DNA from: Setophaga petechia
Taxonomy: Eukaryota > Chordata > Aves > Passeriformes > Parulidae
Length of the DNA stretch: 64,000 nucleotides
Reading direction: 5' to 3'
Assembly: GCA_024362935.1 (NCBI GenBank)
Contig: JANCRA010000003.1
Coordinates: 9,476,001 to 9,540,000 of the forward strand
Shown here one piece after another: positions 33,901-46,560 of the stretch. Positions within the stretch are counted from its first letter, which is position 1. The number at the start of each line of letters is the position of its first letter. Made by a program: the position numbers and the translations under genes. The notes below the pieces were generated by a model that made no database searches, was not told the origin of the DNA, and was given only the letters and a program-made list of their open reading frames with translations.

Positions 33901-36900
33901 CTGTCAAGATACTATTGAATGGTTAGTAACAAAAGGACCAGAACTATGGATTTGAGATAAAAGGAGTAGCACAGATCAAACTATAGGTAAATGAAATAGA
34001 AAACTGTACATCACAGTGAGTGTTTAAAGTCATTTCTACATACATCCCTGTTAACTTACTCTAGCTAAGCTTCTAAATTATGCAAATCCATAATTTGTCC
34101 CTTTAATTTTTTCCACGTACACATGTGATTTTTCCCACAGCTGTAAAGCAGCATCAAACCACAGCTAAAAGGCATAAACAAGCAAAGTGAGTAAGGAAGT
34201 GGTGGTGGTGTTTCCAGGTGACCAAAACCTAGTTATACTGCATTCCTTAATAATTCCTGGCTTTAAGGAGCCGCAAGATTAGGGAAAAAGAAGCCCTTGG
34301 TTCTGTCTAGTGGCATCAATTCCTAAAAGGTACATTAGCATGTTGTGTCTCTTAAGCTATCACTGAAAAATTCAGAAAAGTATCTATCAAAAAGCATATT
34401 TATTAATTTTAAATTGTATCATCCATTGAAGAAATGTATACAGACAAATCAGAAGTAGTCATTTGCTGTGTTAATAAAATCACTGTACCTTTAGTAGTTT
34501 GTCAGCACTGAGTGATGTTTGAAAACCTGTTTTTCACATTCATTTTTGAAGTTTTTAGGTATTGACTAGGAAAGTGAGTCCTCCTGGAATATTTCAGCAG
34601 CAGTTTATAGGTTGCTGCTAAACACTTCAATGCAGGAATGACACACAAATCTTTCAAATGTTAAGCTGCTGTGGAGTGGAAATAATAGTGTTTCCTGTAT
34701 ATTTTTTTTCATTAAGTAGTGCAAATACTACTACCCAAACCTAAGAAATGGTGATATAATTTTCACTAATTCTTGGTCCTGTGCTGCTGAAGAGGCTCAC
34801 TTCAAGTACAGGGATGCAAACTGTCCAGCACCATTAACATGTGCACCAATGTAATTGCACAACATTCATATTCGGATGTCATCGCTCAGGATTAGATGAA
34901 ATTATTTCCCCCTGGAAACAGAGTGTGGCTTTTGATTTTAAAATGCAACACAGTTGGGCATGATGTGGCTTATTTTTCACAGGAGAGGTCTAGCTGCTGC
35001 CTCAAAAACTCTTGCCTTGTCCCCAGAGGTTTTTTACACACGCACACACACTCTTGAGGTACTCCCTGCCCTTTATCCCTTTGAGAGGTGTTATTAACCT
35101 GTGCTAATGCTGTCTAAATGCTCACTAGCTGGTAGCAATACTTGTGGGACAGATGATTTAGAGCCACTTGATTCAAAACATTCTCAGCTAAAGCTAAGTA
35201 ATAATTTCAAGTGATCAAATATCATCTGCTGTGAGAAGCAAATACACAGCACAATGATAGTTATCGAGCTTACTCTCAGCAAAGCATATTAATCTTTTCT
35301 TCAGATTTTACATTTGGGAGTAGTGATATCCTCTGACAGGACAATTCAGTTATCTTCAGCTGAGTTTTCAGAAGCAGCAGCATTTTTCCTCAGCAAAATT
35401 AGGTTCAACAGGTAAAATTCAGCCTAAAATTATGTGCAGTCTTGAGGTGGACCTCTCCTGCTTTGCAGCAAGAGAAATTAGCTAGTATTTTCTTTCTCTT
35501 TATTAAGAAAGCTATTTTTGTCATCCATATTGGGCAACTGTATAAAAATAGGCAAGTTTTGTATCTTGGCAGGATTAAATGAGAAGTATGTATGCCTTTT
35601 TTTTCATATCCTTGAATATCAAAGCAAGACAAGCCTATTTAGGAAGTAGAATTTTATTGCTTAACATACATTTGCATCCCGCAGTGAAGACATTCACTTT
35701 CATGGCACGTTTTCTCCCAATGGTTTCTAAATGCCTTGCAGCACTCACAAAGCCAAATTTTTGCAGTATTTTTCTGAGATGAAGAAGCATTATTATGTTT
35801 CCTGACATGAAGAAGGGGCTGCAATAGGGTGGCAGAACCTGAATCTGTAGTTCTGGTCACAAGAGCAGGTTACGTTTCTAAGTTCATCTGAAATAGTTTT
35901 GTGAACAAATGACAAGATTGTTTCTAGAAAGAAGAAAAGAGACATGCCTGGTACTTGTTTAGAACAAATGTTTACTAAAAATAAGCAGTTCCTCTTTATG
36001 AACAGAAGATTATTAAGTGTTGGGATTTTTTCCTCCCTAGCTATGGACTGAGGGAAGAAAGTATTGCTGTGACTGCAGTGCTAAGCCTCCCCCAAGGACA
36101 GACTAGGATCCACAGGTGTAATTTTACCTGTTCTGGTCTGGCATCTTCCCTGAGCTTGGTCAATGGTGGCAAATGCAAATAAAATATTAACCTGGAAAAC
36201 ACTCAGAAACATCCCATTTCCAAGAAGATACAAAGAGTCAAATACAGACAATGAAGTCAAGGGGAAATCTCTAAATGAGAGCCTCTAAAAACTCTTTAAG
36301 GTAATGGCTAATTGTGATACAGATATATGAAGTAAGAAAAGGTATTTAGGGATAGGCATAGCTGATTGATTTACTGACAAAAATGTTCTCTAAGGGGTGT
36401 GTTAATCTAAACTGCACAAATCTGCAGGAAAGGGTGAGATTTAGCATATCTTCCTCATGCAAAAAACTGAAAACATTTGATCTGTCAAAACATCCTATTT
36501 TGATGTTTCAAGGCTGATTTGTTAAAGAAAAAAACAACTGGGCAGTGACATGATCTCTGCATTTCCCTACATGTTGTTCAAGCATTTCATATGTTACTTA
36601 TGTGTCAAGTGTTAAGAATTTGTTGGACATCTTCAAATCTAGCAAAATTGTGGAAACCTCAGAGATTGCTGAATGCCATTAAAATCACCAGCCAGGTAGT
36701 GCCCTGCTTTAGGGACAGACCTGCTTCATTAACTGATATGTTGCTAGCAGAAAATTCATGTGGAGACAGGCCAAAACACAGTTCATGGTCAGTCATGAGA
36801 GTCAGAAGAAATCTATGCCTAGTTCATAAAAGCAACTTAAAATTTAAACTCTGCTTTGGGTTTGAAATGACCTTTTAAGAGTATAAGCTTGTATGATTCT

Positions 36901-38860
36901 ATGACTTCAACCCTTTTCTTTGAAATCTTGAAGGCAAATATTTGAAGAGCTCAGTATCTTAACAGCTTTTTGTCCTCTGGTTCAAGTGGTCAAGAATGCA
37001 TTTTGCTGCAAATTGAAGGACAACCTTGAAGCTGAATTGTAAAGTTGGTGTTTGGTCCAGCTGCAGTCCCATTCATCCTCCTTTACTGAGGAGAACCAAA
37101 GAGATTCTGAAAGGCAGAGAGCCTCAGACTGACCCAACAAAACATAGTTAACCACTGACACTTCATGCTATGGCAAAGAAAACAAGAATCCTGCCACTCA
37201 GGAGGAGTCTGAAAAGGCTAAGCATTGGTCTCAATGATTCAGATTTCTGTGAAAGGAAATAGGCAAAATTAAGATGACAATTAGCCCTCAGTTCTAAGAT
37301 TACAAGCAGATTTGAATTGAGGGGGAAAGGTATAAACATATTCCATGAGCAAATAATTATGTGGTTGTCTAAGGAGCAAGGTTTTTGCATTGCTTTTGAT
37401 GCTTTTTCTATGCATAACAGAATGAAAGTTCAGTGGTCTGGGCTGGATTTTCTACATTCCTCAAAAGACCAGTCAGACCAAGTCTTTGATAACAGACTCA
37501 TCAGTTTGACAATATGGAGCTTGAGGAAATGTGCATAAGTTTCCCTCCTATTTTATTTTATTTGACAACCTTTTTTTGAAGATCAGAGCATACTTACAAT
37601 TTTTATAGAACTCCTGAATCATTAGGCTTACAACATATGCTTGTAAATGGGTTTTGTAGTCTGTTCAGTTTTTTCATATACTGGGTTTATGTCAGGTAAA
37701 CTGGAATACATGCAGGCTCCTGACTCCCACCTGATTATTATATCCCCATGAACACTTGCTGGCAAACTGAGTTAACTCTCCATGACTTAAAGTAGCCACT
37801 AAATAAGATCGACTTACTTTTCAGCTTTTGGTCCTTTCTGGTCTAGTTGCAAGAGTTTCAAGTCAAATGCAGTGTGTAAGTGATACATCAGCTTTGGAAG
37901 AGGTTGATATGGCTGTCCATCATCTTCAGTCTTCTTGGGCTCCTAGAGAGTACAGCTGCTTTGGTCAGCTGGGATTTGGAGCTCACCAGTTAAAAAAAAT
38001 GAAGGAAGATGTGCCTAGAGCAGGTGCCACGGAGTCGTTTGAAACGTTGCTATGAAATAATACAGACAGAAAAATAGTAATGAGTCAGTTAAAACGTCAA
38101 ACATAGAAATGTTAAACCTAATAAGCCTAAAAATCTGAAGTGTGTCAATTTTCCTGGTTTTTACATTTGTTGGTTTTTTAAAACATCTTTCGTATTTGCA
38201 AGATCTCTAAAGACATCCGTGCTCTTTCTGGTAACAGGATAAATACGGTACTTACTGCAATGAGATCTCATTTTGTTCCATTTCAAACCAAATAAGTGTG
38301 CTTTAGAGATCATGGAAGTCTGTAAAGGGATTTGCCTCCAAAGCTAACAAGCTAGCCATGGAACAAAGGGAGAATAGCCCTAGTTTGAAGTCAGCAGTTA
38401 CCAAAATGCAGTGTGTTGGCACTCACTCTGAGTGTCAGTTTTCCCTTTTGTAAAGCATTCTGCAGTGTTCTGGAGCAAATGCCTCATGCTGTGGTGCAGA
38501 TCTCTACCTTTGCTCATCCCTTTTCTCCTCTAATTGACATTCAGAGGAAATGGACAGCATGGACAGTCTTTGCTACATCATTCTCCATAGCTGCATATGA
38601 GCATTTTCAAATGTACTCTGTGTGTCTGGTCAGAGGAGCCATAGGAGAACATTACTTCATCAGTAAATGCAAGAACTGCAGAAGGGCTTGGTGTTAGCAA
38701 AATATCAGGCCAGAACCTTGGACCTGTGCTCCAGATTATCCACTGATCCCACAGCAGGGAGCAGCTGACAAAGTGTGCCTCCAGAAGTGCCTGACTTCAG
38801 ACATGACTGAGCCAAGCTTACAGGGTATGTGCATCCCCAGTTTCAGCACAAAGTCACCCT
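30965..38860. other. Intergenic sequence downstream of SETD3, no gene seen
   Basis: AT-rich non-coding DNA with only random short open frames. Bases about 32510-32600 (CCAATTAGTTTTGTAATTAC and neighbours) and the ACAGGT/ACCTGT inverted pair at 36112-36131 are the only short motifs I note. No named repeat recognised. Confidence 0.55.
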
Positions 38861-38946
38861 TTGTTAAATAAAAAAAAAAAGGACCTGGCCATTTTCTGTA
38901 CTCTTTGACGGATTTGGAAAAAAAAAAAAAAACAAACAAAAAACCC
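38861..38946 (+). repeat. A-rich simple repeat
   Basis: Two A runs (about 38866-38880 and 38918-38932, followed by AACAAACAAAAAACCCCC) separated by 37 bases. No retrotransposon body that I recognise precedes them. Confidence 0.7.
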
Positions 38947-39049
38947 CCAAAAATATAACACCCTAATTCACAAACTGTTCTGTTGTGTTTCTGCCTGAGT
39001 CTCATCAGGCACTAGCTGGTGCCACTTTCAGAGCACTATTTCTTAATTC

Positions 39050-39330
39050 TCTCTTCTTCACTTCATACTTATCTCACTTTAGAGAGTGTGAAATTTTTCA
39101 GTTCATTATGTTCTGAACTGTTATTTAATTGAAGCCCCTAATGTTCAGTCAGTACACACAGCACACAGTCATTTAAAATATTCCAGCAGTGCACATTTTT
39201 TATAAGTGCTTCAATTGGAACTGATCAAGGTTTGAGACTTCCAGCCTATAAAGGCTTCTGCTGTGGAAATGTGAAGTGCTACTTTCAATAATTTCAAACT
39301 GCTTCCTAAGCAGGCCTTCTGTTCTGACTC
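39050..39330 (+). promoter_or_regulatory. Candidate conserved non-coding element
   Basis: Repeat-free block with ACTGTTATTTAATTGAAGCC, AGCAGTGCACATTTTTTATA and TTCAATTGGAACTGATCAAG. The texture is that of a vertebrate enhancer; no computation was possible. Confidence 0.2.
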
Positions 39331-42039
39331 TCTTAAACTGCAGCATAATTTCTCAGCATGGTTTATGCCCAGAACCTTCATTTAATGGTTCGCACAGAAA
39401 GGAGCAAGTTGCAGGATTTGATGGGGCCTGCTAGCTGTGGAGCATGGTGGGAAGCCCTGCTCTCTGAACAGAGAGGCTGGGTGGGAGATTTTTGTTCTGC
39501 TCACCCCATCTTGTCCAGAACTGCTGGAACAGAGTGACTGCCCCCAATGCTCTTTTTTCTGCATGGTGTGTGCCACGCTTGCAGCTTTGTCCTCAGCTTC
39601 ATGGGACCTGGTATGACTGATGTATGAGGACAAAGAGTGTCTCTAAATGGATTTTTTCCAGTGACACGCTCTGAAACTTGTGTTGTAAGGTGCAAAGCAC
39701 CTAGAAGAATCTAGGATGAGCCTGAAGCTCCTTAAAGTCTGCTCTGCCCTTATTTTAGACATGGTTGCTACCTGTGACAACACAGACTGCAAACCCACTT
39801 TTCTTCCCTTTTCCACAAGCTTTGTGTGGATGACAAAAGGAACTGTGCTGGGGATGGTTGTCCTCCATCTTCTTGAGCCTGATTCTGTGCAGCATAGGAA
39901 AGGCTCTGCTTGTAAGGGAGAGAATGAAGCTCACCACTTTCCTCCTACTGCTGTTCAGAGCAAATGATGCACAGGAATCACCAGCTGTCTGTTGTGGCGG
40001 GACAGGCCAGGGGCAGTGGTAGATGAAGAGTCTCCACTACTTTTCATTGTTCAAATTTAAAGCTGAAGAGGAGTCAGAGCTTCCAGTTTTATTGAAAATG
40101 CTTGGTAATCTCTAGTAATGACCTCGTCTAACTAAAGAACAAGCACTTGTTAAAGGTCATTTTCTAAGTGCTGTCATCCTCTACTCTAATTAATATCAAC
40201 CATGTATGATGTTGGCAGCGGCTTCAAATATTTTAGCATGGGAAGACTGGACTTCCAGTGACATTTTTAATGAAAAAATGTAAATCATCTCTTATGAATG
40301 CTGTAATCAAGGTATTCATTAGCTAACCCTGGACTGTGCAGGAACAGAAATAAGCTGTGAATCTTGGATAATATCGTAGGAGTGACAAGTCTTCCAGATA
40401 CAATCCAGTAAGCTGCTATCAACTAGGGACATGCCTAAAGAGGCATGGTTCAGATAGCCAAAAAGACCATGAAAATAACAAATGGAGCACAAAGAGGCAG
40501 AGTGTACACTACTGATTCCTAGTGAAAATGTAGAACAAGTAGCTCAGGAACCTGTAGATTTGGGAAACTGTTTCCTTGAAGATCCTTATCCTGATCCTTT
40601 AGAAAGATTGATGAAAGCACTGAAGCATGAACAGATACTATTATATCCTTTCCAGAATGCACTAGGAATAACCACACCAACTCTAGATTTATACCTTGAG
40701 GCAGGAAGGGTTCACTAGAACACTGACCCTGAATCCAGTTACCTGGTATATGTCCATAATGTGCACTTGTCCAAAACAAAGGCATCCAGTGTTGATAGAA
40801 AGATAGGGGGAAATGGTGATTCTGTTGCTATTCTTGGCAGCTTGTTTCAATATTTGTTGACTCTCACTTTCAAAAACAAAATTTTCCTATTGCTTCAGGT
40901 CCTAATGGTAGATTTTGTACTGCTTTGTTTTGCTGGATGCAAAACTCTCTCTAGTCCCTGGAAATTTCCCTCTGTGCATACACTTGTATGGAATAGTCAA
41001 GTTTACCTCCCAGGCTTCTTCTTTTGATGAGAGAGGCACAGAAGGCCTCTTGCTGTATGTTTCCTCCAGCCTGAAAGTGATTTTAGGATCTCCCCTCTTT
41101 GTTCCTCTAATTTTTCCATACTCCTCAAAATTCTTTTGCTGGATTATATATGGTTGCTCATAACACCAAATCTATTTATGGTGGTATTTCTCTTTTTGAT
41201 TGCCATTTTCAAATATCAAAGTCCTTCAGTAGTCCACTTTGTCTTAATGCTCCTTGGCATTTTCATTGAGTTCCATGCTCATCATTTCAATCACTGCTGT
41301 TGATGATACAGTTTCCACAGTTCACAGGTGCAGTCTGTATTCTGGTTTTTGATATCTGGCTTTGCATTCAAGCGCATTAAAAAGTTCTCAGGTTACATGA
41401 TCCTTGTTACATTTAAAAGTATTTCGGATGCGAATGTAAGAGCTTTGTGATTATCTTAACTTATAATGCCTGCAATTCTTATATCTTCCTAAATTCTTTT
41501 TTTTTTTAAGATTAATTTTCTTATTTTATAAGTCCAGCATTGTTGTTTTTTTAAATCTCCTGAAGTTCATGTGCTGTGTGCCATCATTGTACAAGAAATT
41601 CTATAGTCAAGTTTAATGTCTCCTGGAATATTTTTACTTGCATAGATAAAAATAGGGACATGTTCTCCAGTACATTTTCTTGGAACAGAGATTGCTAAAC
41701 TCCACACTTTTCACATTTAGTCATAATTTCAGAAAAACAACAGAACATTACTTCTTTGTGAAGTTCAGCTCCAAATTCAGTTTTCCCAATAGTGGGTTGA
41801 ATCAAAAACTTGTCTCTCCAGGTACTTTCTCTTCTTACTGTACAGGACAAGGACTGCACAGAATGAGTGGTTTTGGCTCTTGTTAAATGTCTTCATGTTC
41901 AGGAGATAGTTTGTACAACCATTCAGTGAGGAAAAACAGGAATCATCTGCACCAGGTAGTTCTTGAGGTAGGCATCTCCCAGGAATGATACAAAAGATAT
42001 GTTCAGGTAGTGTAAGGCAGAGATGTTCGCAAAATGTGT
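39331..42039. other. Intergenic sequence, no gene seen
   Basis: Mixed-composition DNA with random open frames under 90 codons. I see no repeat that I can name. Confidence 0.55.
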
Positions 42040-42530
42040 CAGAGCTGTAGAATTTTTTACCAGGGTCTGTGCAAGCTGAAAGATGCATCCAACCTGGCCT
42101 TGAACACTTCCAGGGATGGGGCACCCACAACCTCTCTGGGCAACCTGCAGCAATGCCTCACCACCAGTAAAGGATTTCTTCCTAATATCTAATCTAAACA
42201 TCCCCTTTTTCACTCTGAAGTCATTCCCCCTTGTCCTTGTTAATAGTGCCTCTACAGGTGCCTTGTACCCCTTCAGATACTGAGAGACCTCAATAAGGTT
42301 TCACTGGAGCTTTCTCTTCTCCAGCCTAAACATCCACTCCTCTCATTCTTTCCTCATCAAGGACTCCATCTCTCTAATCATCTCTGTGGGCCTCCTCTGA
42401 ATTCACTCCAACAGGTCCACATCCTTCCTGTATTGTGGCCCCAGAGCTGGATGCAGCACTCCAGGTGGGGTCTCCTGAGAGCAGAGTCAAGAAGTCACTT
42501 CCCTCCACCTGCCGGTCATGCTGGCTCTGG
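42040..42530 (-). mobile_element. CR1 LINE 3' fragment, minus orientation
   Basis: The + strand carries, in order, the reverse complement of the CR1 3' region: AACCTGGCCTTGAACACTTC, CCCACAACCTCTCTGGGCAA, CTTCTCCAGCCTAAACATCC, and TGTGGCCCCAGAGCTGGATG with CAGCACTCCAGGTGGGGTCTC. About 490 bp remain. The 5' part is truncated and the terminal 3' end is also lost or diverged. The open frames across it are broken ORF2 remnants or antisense. Confidence 0.85.
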
Positions 42531-45269
42531 TGCAGCCCCGGAGTTGGTTGTCTCTGTGGGCTGTGCATTGAAGGCTACTTGCAGAAAAGGCAATGCTCAT
42601 GAGTGACCTGAAGTTGTGTAAGAAAGAGCAGGATCTGATCTGAGTGATACTGCCAAATGCCACACATGAGCAGCAGAGGTGCAGCCCTGCCACCTCTCTC
42701 CATCCTGAGCCAAGACTTTCATGACCTCTGTAGTTCTGACAATTTTTCCTCAATTCCTCCTGCATTTTCATCCAGCAACCCCACTGTGTACCTGCCCTCA
42801 CAGATGCCGTAGTCTCTGTCCTTCACATACATCCTTCACACATATCCCACACAGAATCCAAACACAAACTCAAGAACTTTAGTGATTTAAAAGTGTGAAG
42901 CATTTCCCAGTTTTCATAAACACGTGATACACATTTTGGTGTGCACACATAGATGCCAGCTTGTAGCAGCTTCTTGTAATGTTGAAAACACATAGTGGTA
43001 AAGTTTTGCAAACAGGTGGGGAAAGGAAATGTAGCACTGGTTATTTGTATTGAACTGTTGCTGGAGGCCATGGCAAGGTGGCAACCTGACACACGAGGAC
43101 CAAATTCCAAAGAGCTCATAGCCTCATGGTCTGCCATTGTTTTGTGTGAACATTGCACTCCACTCTTCCAAATCCCAGTGGCAAGCTGGCCAGTGAGAGG
43201 TGCAAAACTCTGAAAGAGAAGATTTCTAAACAAAAGACCACAACTCTTTTCAGTGTATTTGCCCCATTTATATCTAAAATCTCTGGTTCATGCTATAAAC
43301 ATTATGAGCTAATAATCTCCATTTCACCATGAGGATGTATTTGTATCAGAAACTTGCAGTGTGTCTCTCAATGACAGATCGATATAGCATTAAAAAAAAT
43401 CTTGGAAGCAGTTTGATCCTTATTTGGCTATGATCACACAGAATCAATATTGGCACTGTGAGATTAAAATTTCTCCCTACTTTCCTCCAAAGCATAAACC
43501 AAATTCTGGAGCCCATTGTAACCACCTTGTGTCTGAATCATAGAAACCTTAGTATGTGGTTACCTTGGAACAGCTACCCTAATTACCAAGATGGATGGCA
43601 TGCTTACTTTACCAAGAATGCCCAGGAATCTCTGGATTAGTAAATCTGATTCTGAAGATTCTGCTTTTATATTTATTTATAGTCCCATTCATAAACTCAT
43701 AAAATTGCAGTTTAAAGTCTGTTGTGTTCCTGATCCCACTGCCTGTACCTAGGACTGGCTTCCCAAAACCCTGTTGCTGTGGATGTGAACAGTCAACTTC
43801 TTCTGCTCTTGAAAATGGGAGGTCTTCTCCAAAACAGCAAGAATGTTATGAGAGACATCTCTTGTCTTACACGCTACATGTTAAGCCTGAGGCTGGTTTC
43901 ATAGCAAGAAGGGAAGATACAGTCAAAATGCAGTGAATGAATGCATGTATCAGCACACTGTACTTACAGGTGGAATTAAAGGAGAAATGCTCTGTGGACT
44001 GTGCCATGCCCACACTGCCTTCACTTAAACTCTTAAACTCCTTCTGCTTTCACACTGCTTTGAGCATCAGCATTTCAGCTGATTTATGGGGAGAGAATTC
44101 CACTAAAATACACATTTTTACATAGAGTGACAAGCTTGTGCATTCCTCCCTAGCAGATACATATAAAATCCAGTTGAAATCTATATTACGTGGACGTCCC
44201 TGTTTGATTTTTATGTTGTTGTTGTTTTAATATGCAGATTTCAGTAGACCTGTTTGGTTATACAGCCCTGGAAAGTTTTAACATCTGTAAATGCCTGAGC
44301 TATCCAGGGTAAAAGTGGCTCTGGAGGTGCTGAGTGATGATGAAGCAGTATCTTGCAGTGGCTCAGCTGATGAAATTGCATGGTGTGTGGAGGTGATACT
44401 GGCCAAGGGCAGGACCCACAGTCATAATCAAGTATCTCAGCTCTTTCACTGCTCTACTCTGTGACCTCAAGAAAGGTGCTCTGTTTTCCTGTGCTGGCTT
44501 CTCCACCTATAAAATGATATCTTGAGCTAAATGCTTTGAGAGTGACAGATACCGTCCAAACGTTCCCCAGAAAAACTGAGCTAATTTGGTATCTAGGATG
44601 TAGTAGAGTCAAGCTCTGGTAATATGGGGTAAGACAACACTAGTAATACTGGGAAAGAAACAGTCCTTAAATCTCTGCAGTTTCTTCTTTTGAGTTTTGG
44701 CTTAAGGCTGCAGTGCCAGTTCATGGAATGAGTGAGAAATGCATCTGCTGAGATATGGCCTGAACTCCCTCCCACAGGAAAATGGGCAATGATATTTGTA
44801 GCCACTTGTGAGTCGCAGAGCCACGTACCACAGCAAATCATAGCCCCCCTGACAGGCTGGCACAACAGTACTCTGTGCAGAGAAGGCACTGTGGGCCTGC
44901 GTTTCAGGAGTGGTGTCCACGTCCACTGCCAGGCCAATCATGAAGAGCTGTGGATATTTGAAAACCTTGGTTAAAACCAGGGGCAGAAATGTTGGAACCA
45001 GTCATTGTGGGCAGGATGATTTCTGAGGGGCCAGAGTGGTTCTCCACCCCAGAAGCATCCCAAGGCAAACACAACTAGTGCTTCTAGTCACAGCACTGGC
45101 TTTTATCTGAAAATAATTAGCTGAAGAAAAATAAAACCCGTTCTGTCCTTGCAAAGCTGTGAGGGAAGGGAAGTGCATTTAAGATTGCTTCAAATGAAAC
45201 AGTGAGGCTCAGAGGAACCAGAGACCTCTGCTTGTATGTTGCATTCCTTACTCCTGAGACAAGTTTATG
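42531..45269. other. Intergenic sequence, no gene seen
   Basis: Mixed-composition DNA. Open frames of 136 codons (42823-43233, minus) and 114 codons (44593-44937, minus) occur, but neither shows a domain, splice context or homology I can name. Confidence 0.5.
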
Positions 45270-45600
45270 AAGGAATGGAGTGTCTTTAATCATTTAATTT
45301 GGCTAATTTAAAACTACATATGCATAATTTATTTACAGAGAGGTAAAACCCTCTAATTCCTGCATTTATTATTGTAACACACAGTATTAGAGTGACTTTT
45401 TTTTTACTATTACAATCTGCACACTGCCTGAGAGTGTTAGTGTGCTACACATCATGCCTGAGTGAGTGTGTTTGAGGGGGTTTGAGACTCCAATTCACAT
45501 ATACCACCCTCCATAAATTATGTACTTAACTTACATTTATATACAAAGGCATTGCAGAAATTATAATATAAATTAATTTATAGGGCTTTCATTCCCAGAC
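45270..45600 (+). promoter_or_regulatory. Candidate conserved non-coding element, AT-rich
   Basis: Dense TAAT/ATTA sequence (TCATTTAATTTGGCTAATTT, then CATATGCATAATTTATTTAC) with little simple repetition, followed by an 18-A run at 45628-45645. Enhancer-like texture only. Confidence 0.2.
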
Positions 45601-46214
45601 ATTGTTTTATGCCCTTTGTTTCAAAGGAAAAAAAAAAAAAAAAAACCAACAACAAACAAAAAAGGGTCTTCCCTTTTCCACTCCAGAAGGGGTTCAGTTT
45701 CGGTAATATTGCAATAGTGCCTTATGTTAAAAGTGTAAAAGTGCATTTGCCTCATTCACAGGATCCTGCCTTGTTGAAACTACCTCCAAATACAATTTAT
45801 GCAATCTATTCATGTAAGTGGGACACCTTTTCTAATTCCAGCTCATGGGAATTTAATTGCCAGGTTTGAACCTTTGTCAGGATATCTATCATTTTTCAAG
45901 GACTTCATGGATGGAAAAAGAATTCAGTGAAGTCCAGCTCTTTTACAGGGCTTGACAACTATTCTGACCTTCTCAGAGTGTAAGACATGAGAGCCCCAAA
46001 AGACCTGGCTGAGGCAAAGTGAGAGAATTGATTCCAGAGCTGCCTCATTTCAGGTACCTTTAAATTATATTCCAGCCTGACCCAGAAGGTTTCTGCCATG
46101 TAAGTCTCACCTCACTCCCCTTTAGATATCTGAATTTCCCCTCATTCCTTTGCTGACCTGGGCTGTACTTTGTGCAACCAGCTTCACTGAAGGCATTGTG
46201 TGTCCACCATAATG

Positions 46215-46460
46215 CCTCTCATCACTAATTCACAGTCCCTTGGCATGTATGAAAGCTTAAATTATTTCCTGCAGTGTGCATTAGCTTGCACATGTCTACA
46301 CTGAATTTCATCTTCCATCATGCTGTCTGGTCAAGTCTTTCTGGAACATGTCGTAGCTCCCCATAGTCTTGAATAACCTAAAAAATTCTGTGTCATCCGG
46401 ACATTTTGCTAATTCACTATTTACATACCTACTCCCAGGTCACTAAGAAACATCTCTTAC
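46215..46460. mobile_element. Ancient amniote CR1/L3-type LINE remnant
   Basis: Contains CTGAATTTCATCTTCCATCA, then GTCAAGTCTTTCTGG, then TTCTGTGTCATCCGGACATT, TTGCTAATTCACTATTTAC and CTCCCAGGTCACTAAGAAAC. The order and spacing match an old CR1/L3 LINE segment common in reptile and mammal genomes (the 'atcatctgcaaatttg ... ccaggtcattaatgaa' text). It is far more diverged than the avian CR1 copies here. Strand not assigned. It may extend to about 46560. Confidence 0.55.
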
Positions 46461-46560
46461 TACAAACTTTGGGCTGACAGGCATAAATTCTTAATGTGTA
46501 TTGAAACCATGAGCCAATCTAGGGCTATTTCTTAGTTTGATATATTCAAAGTAGCTTTTA

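Noticed and set aside
42823..43233. 136-codon minus-strand frame
   Set aside because: Single isolated frame with no domain, promoter or splice context; length within chance for this composition.
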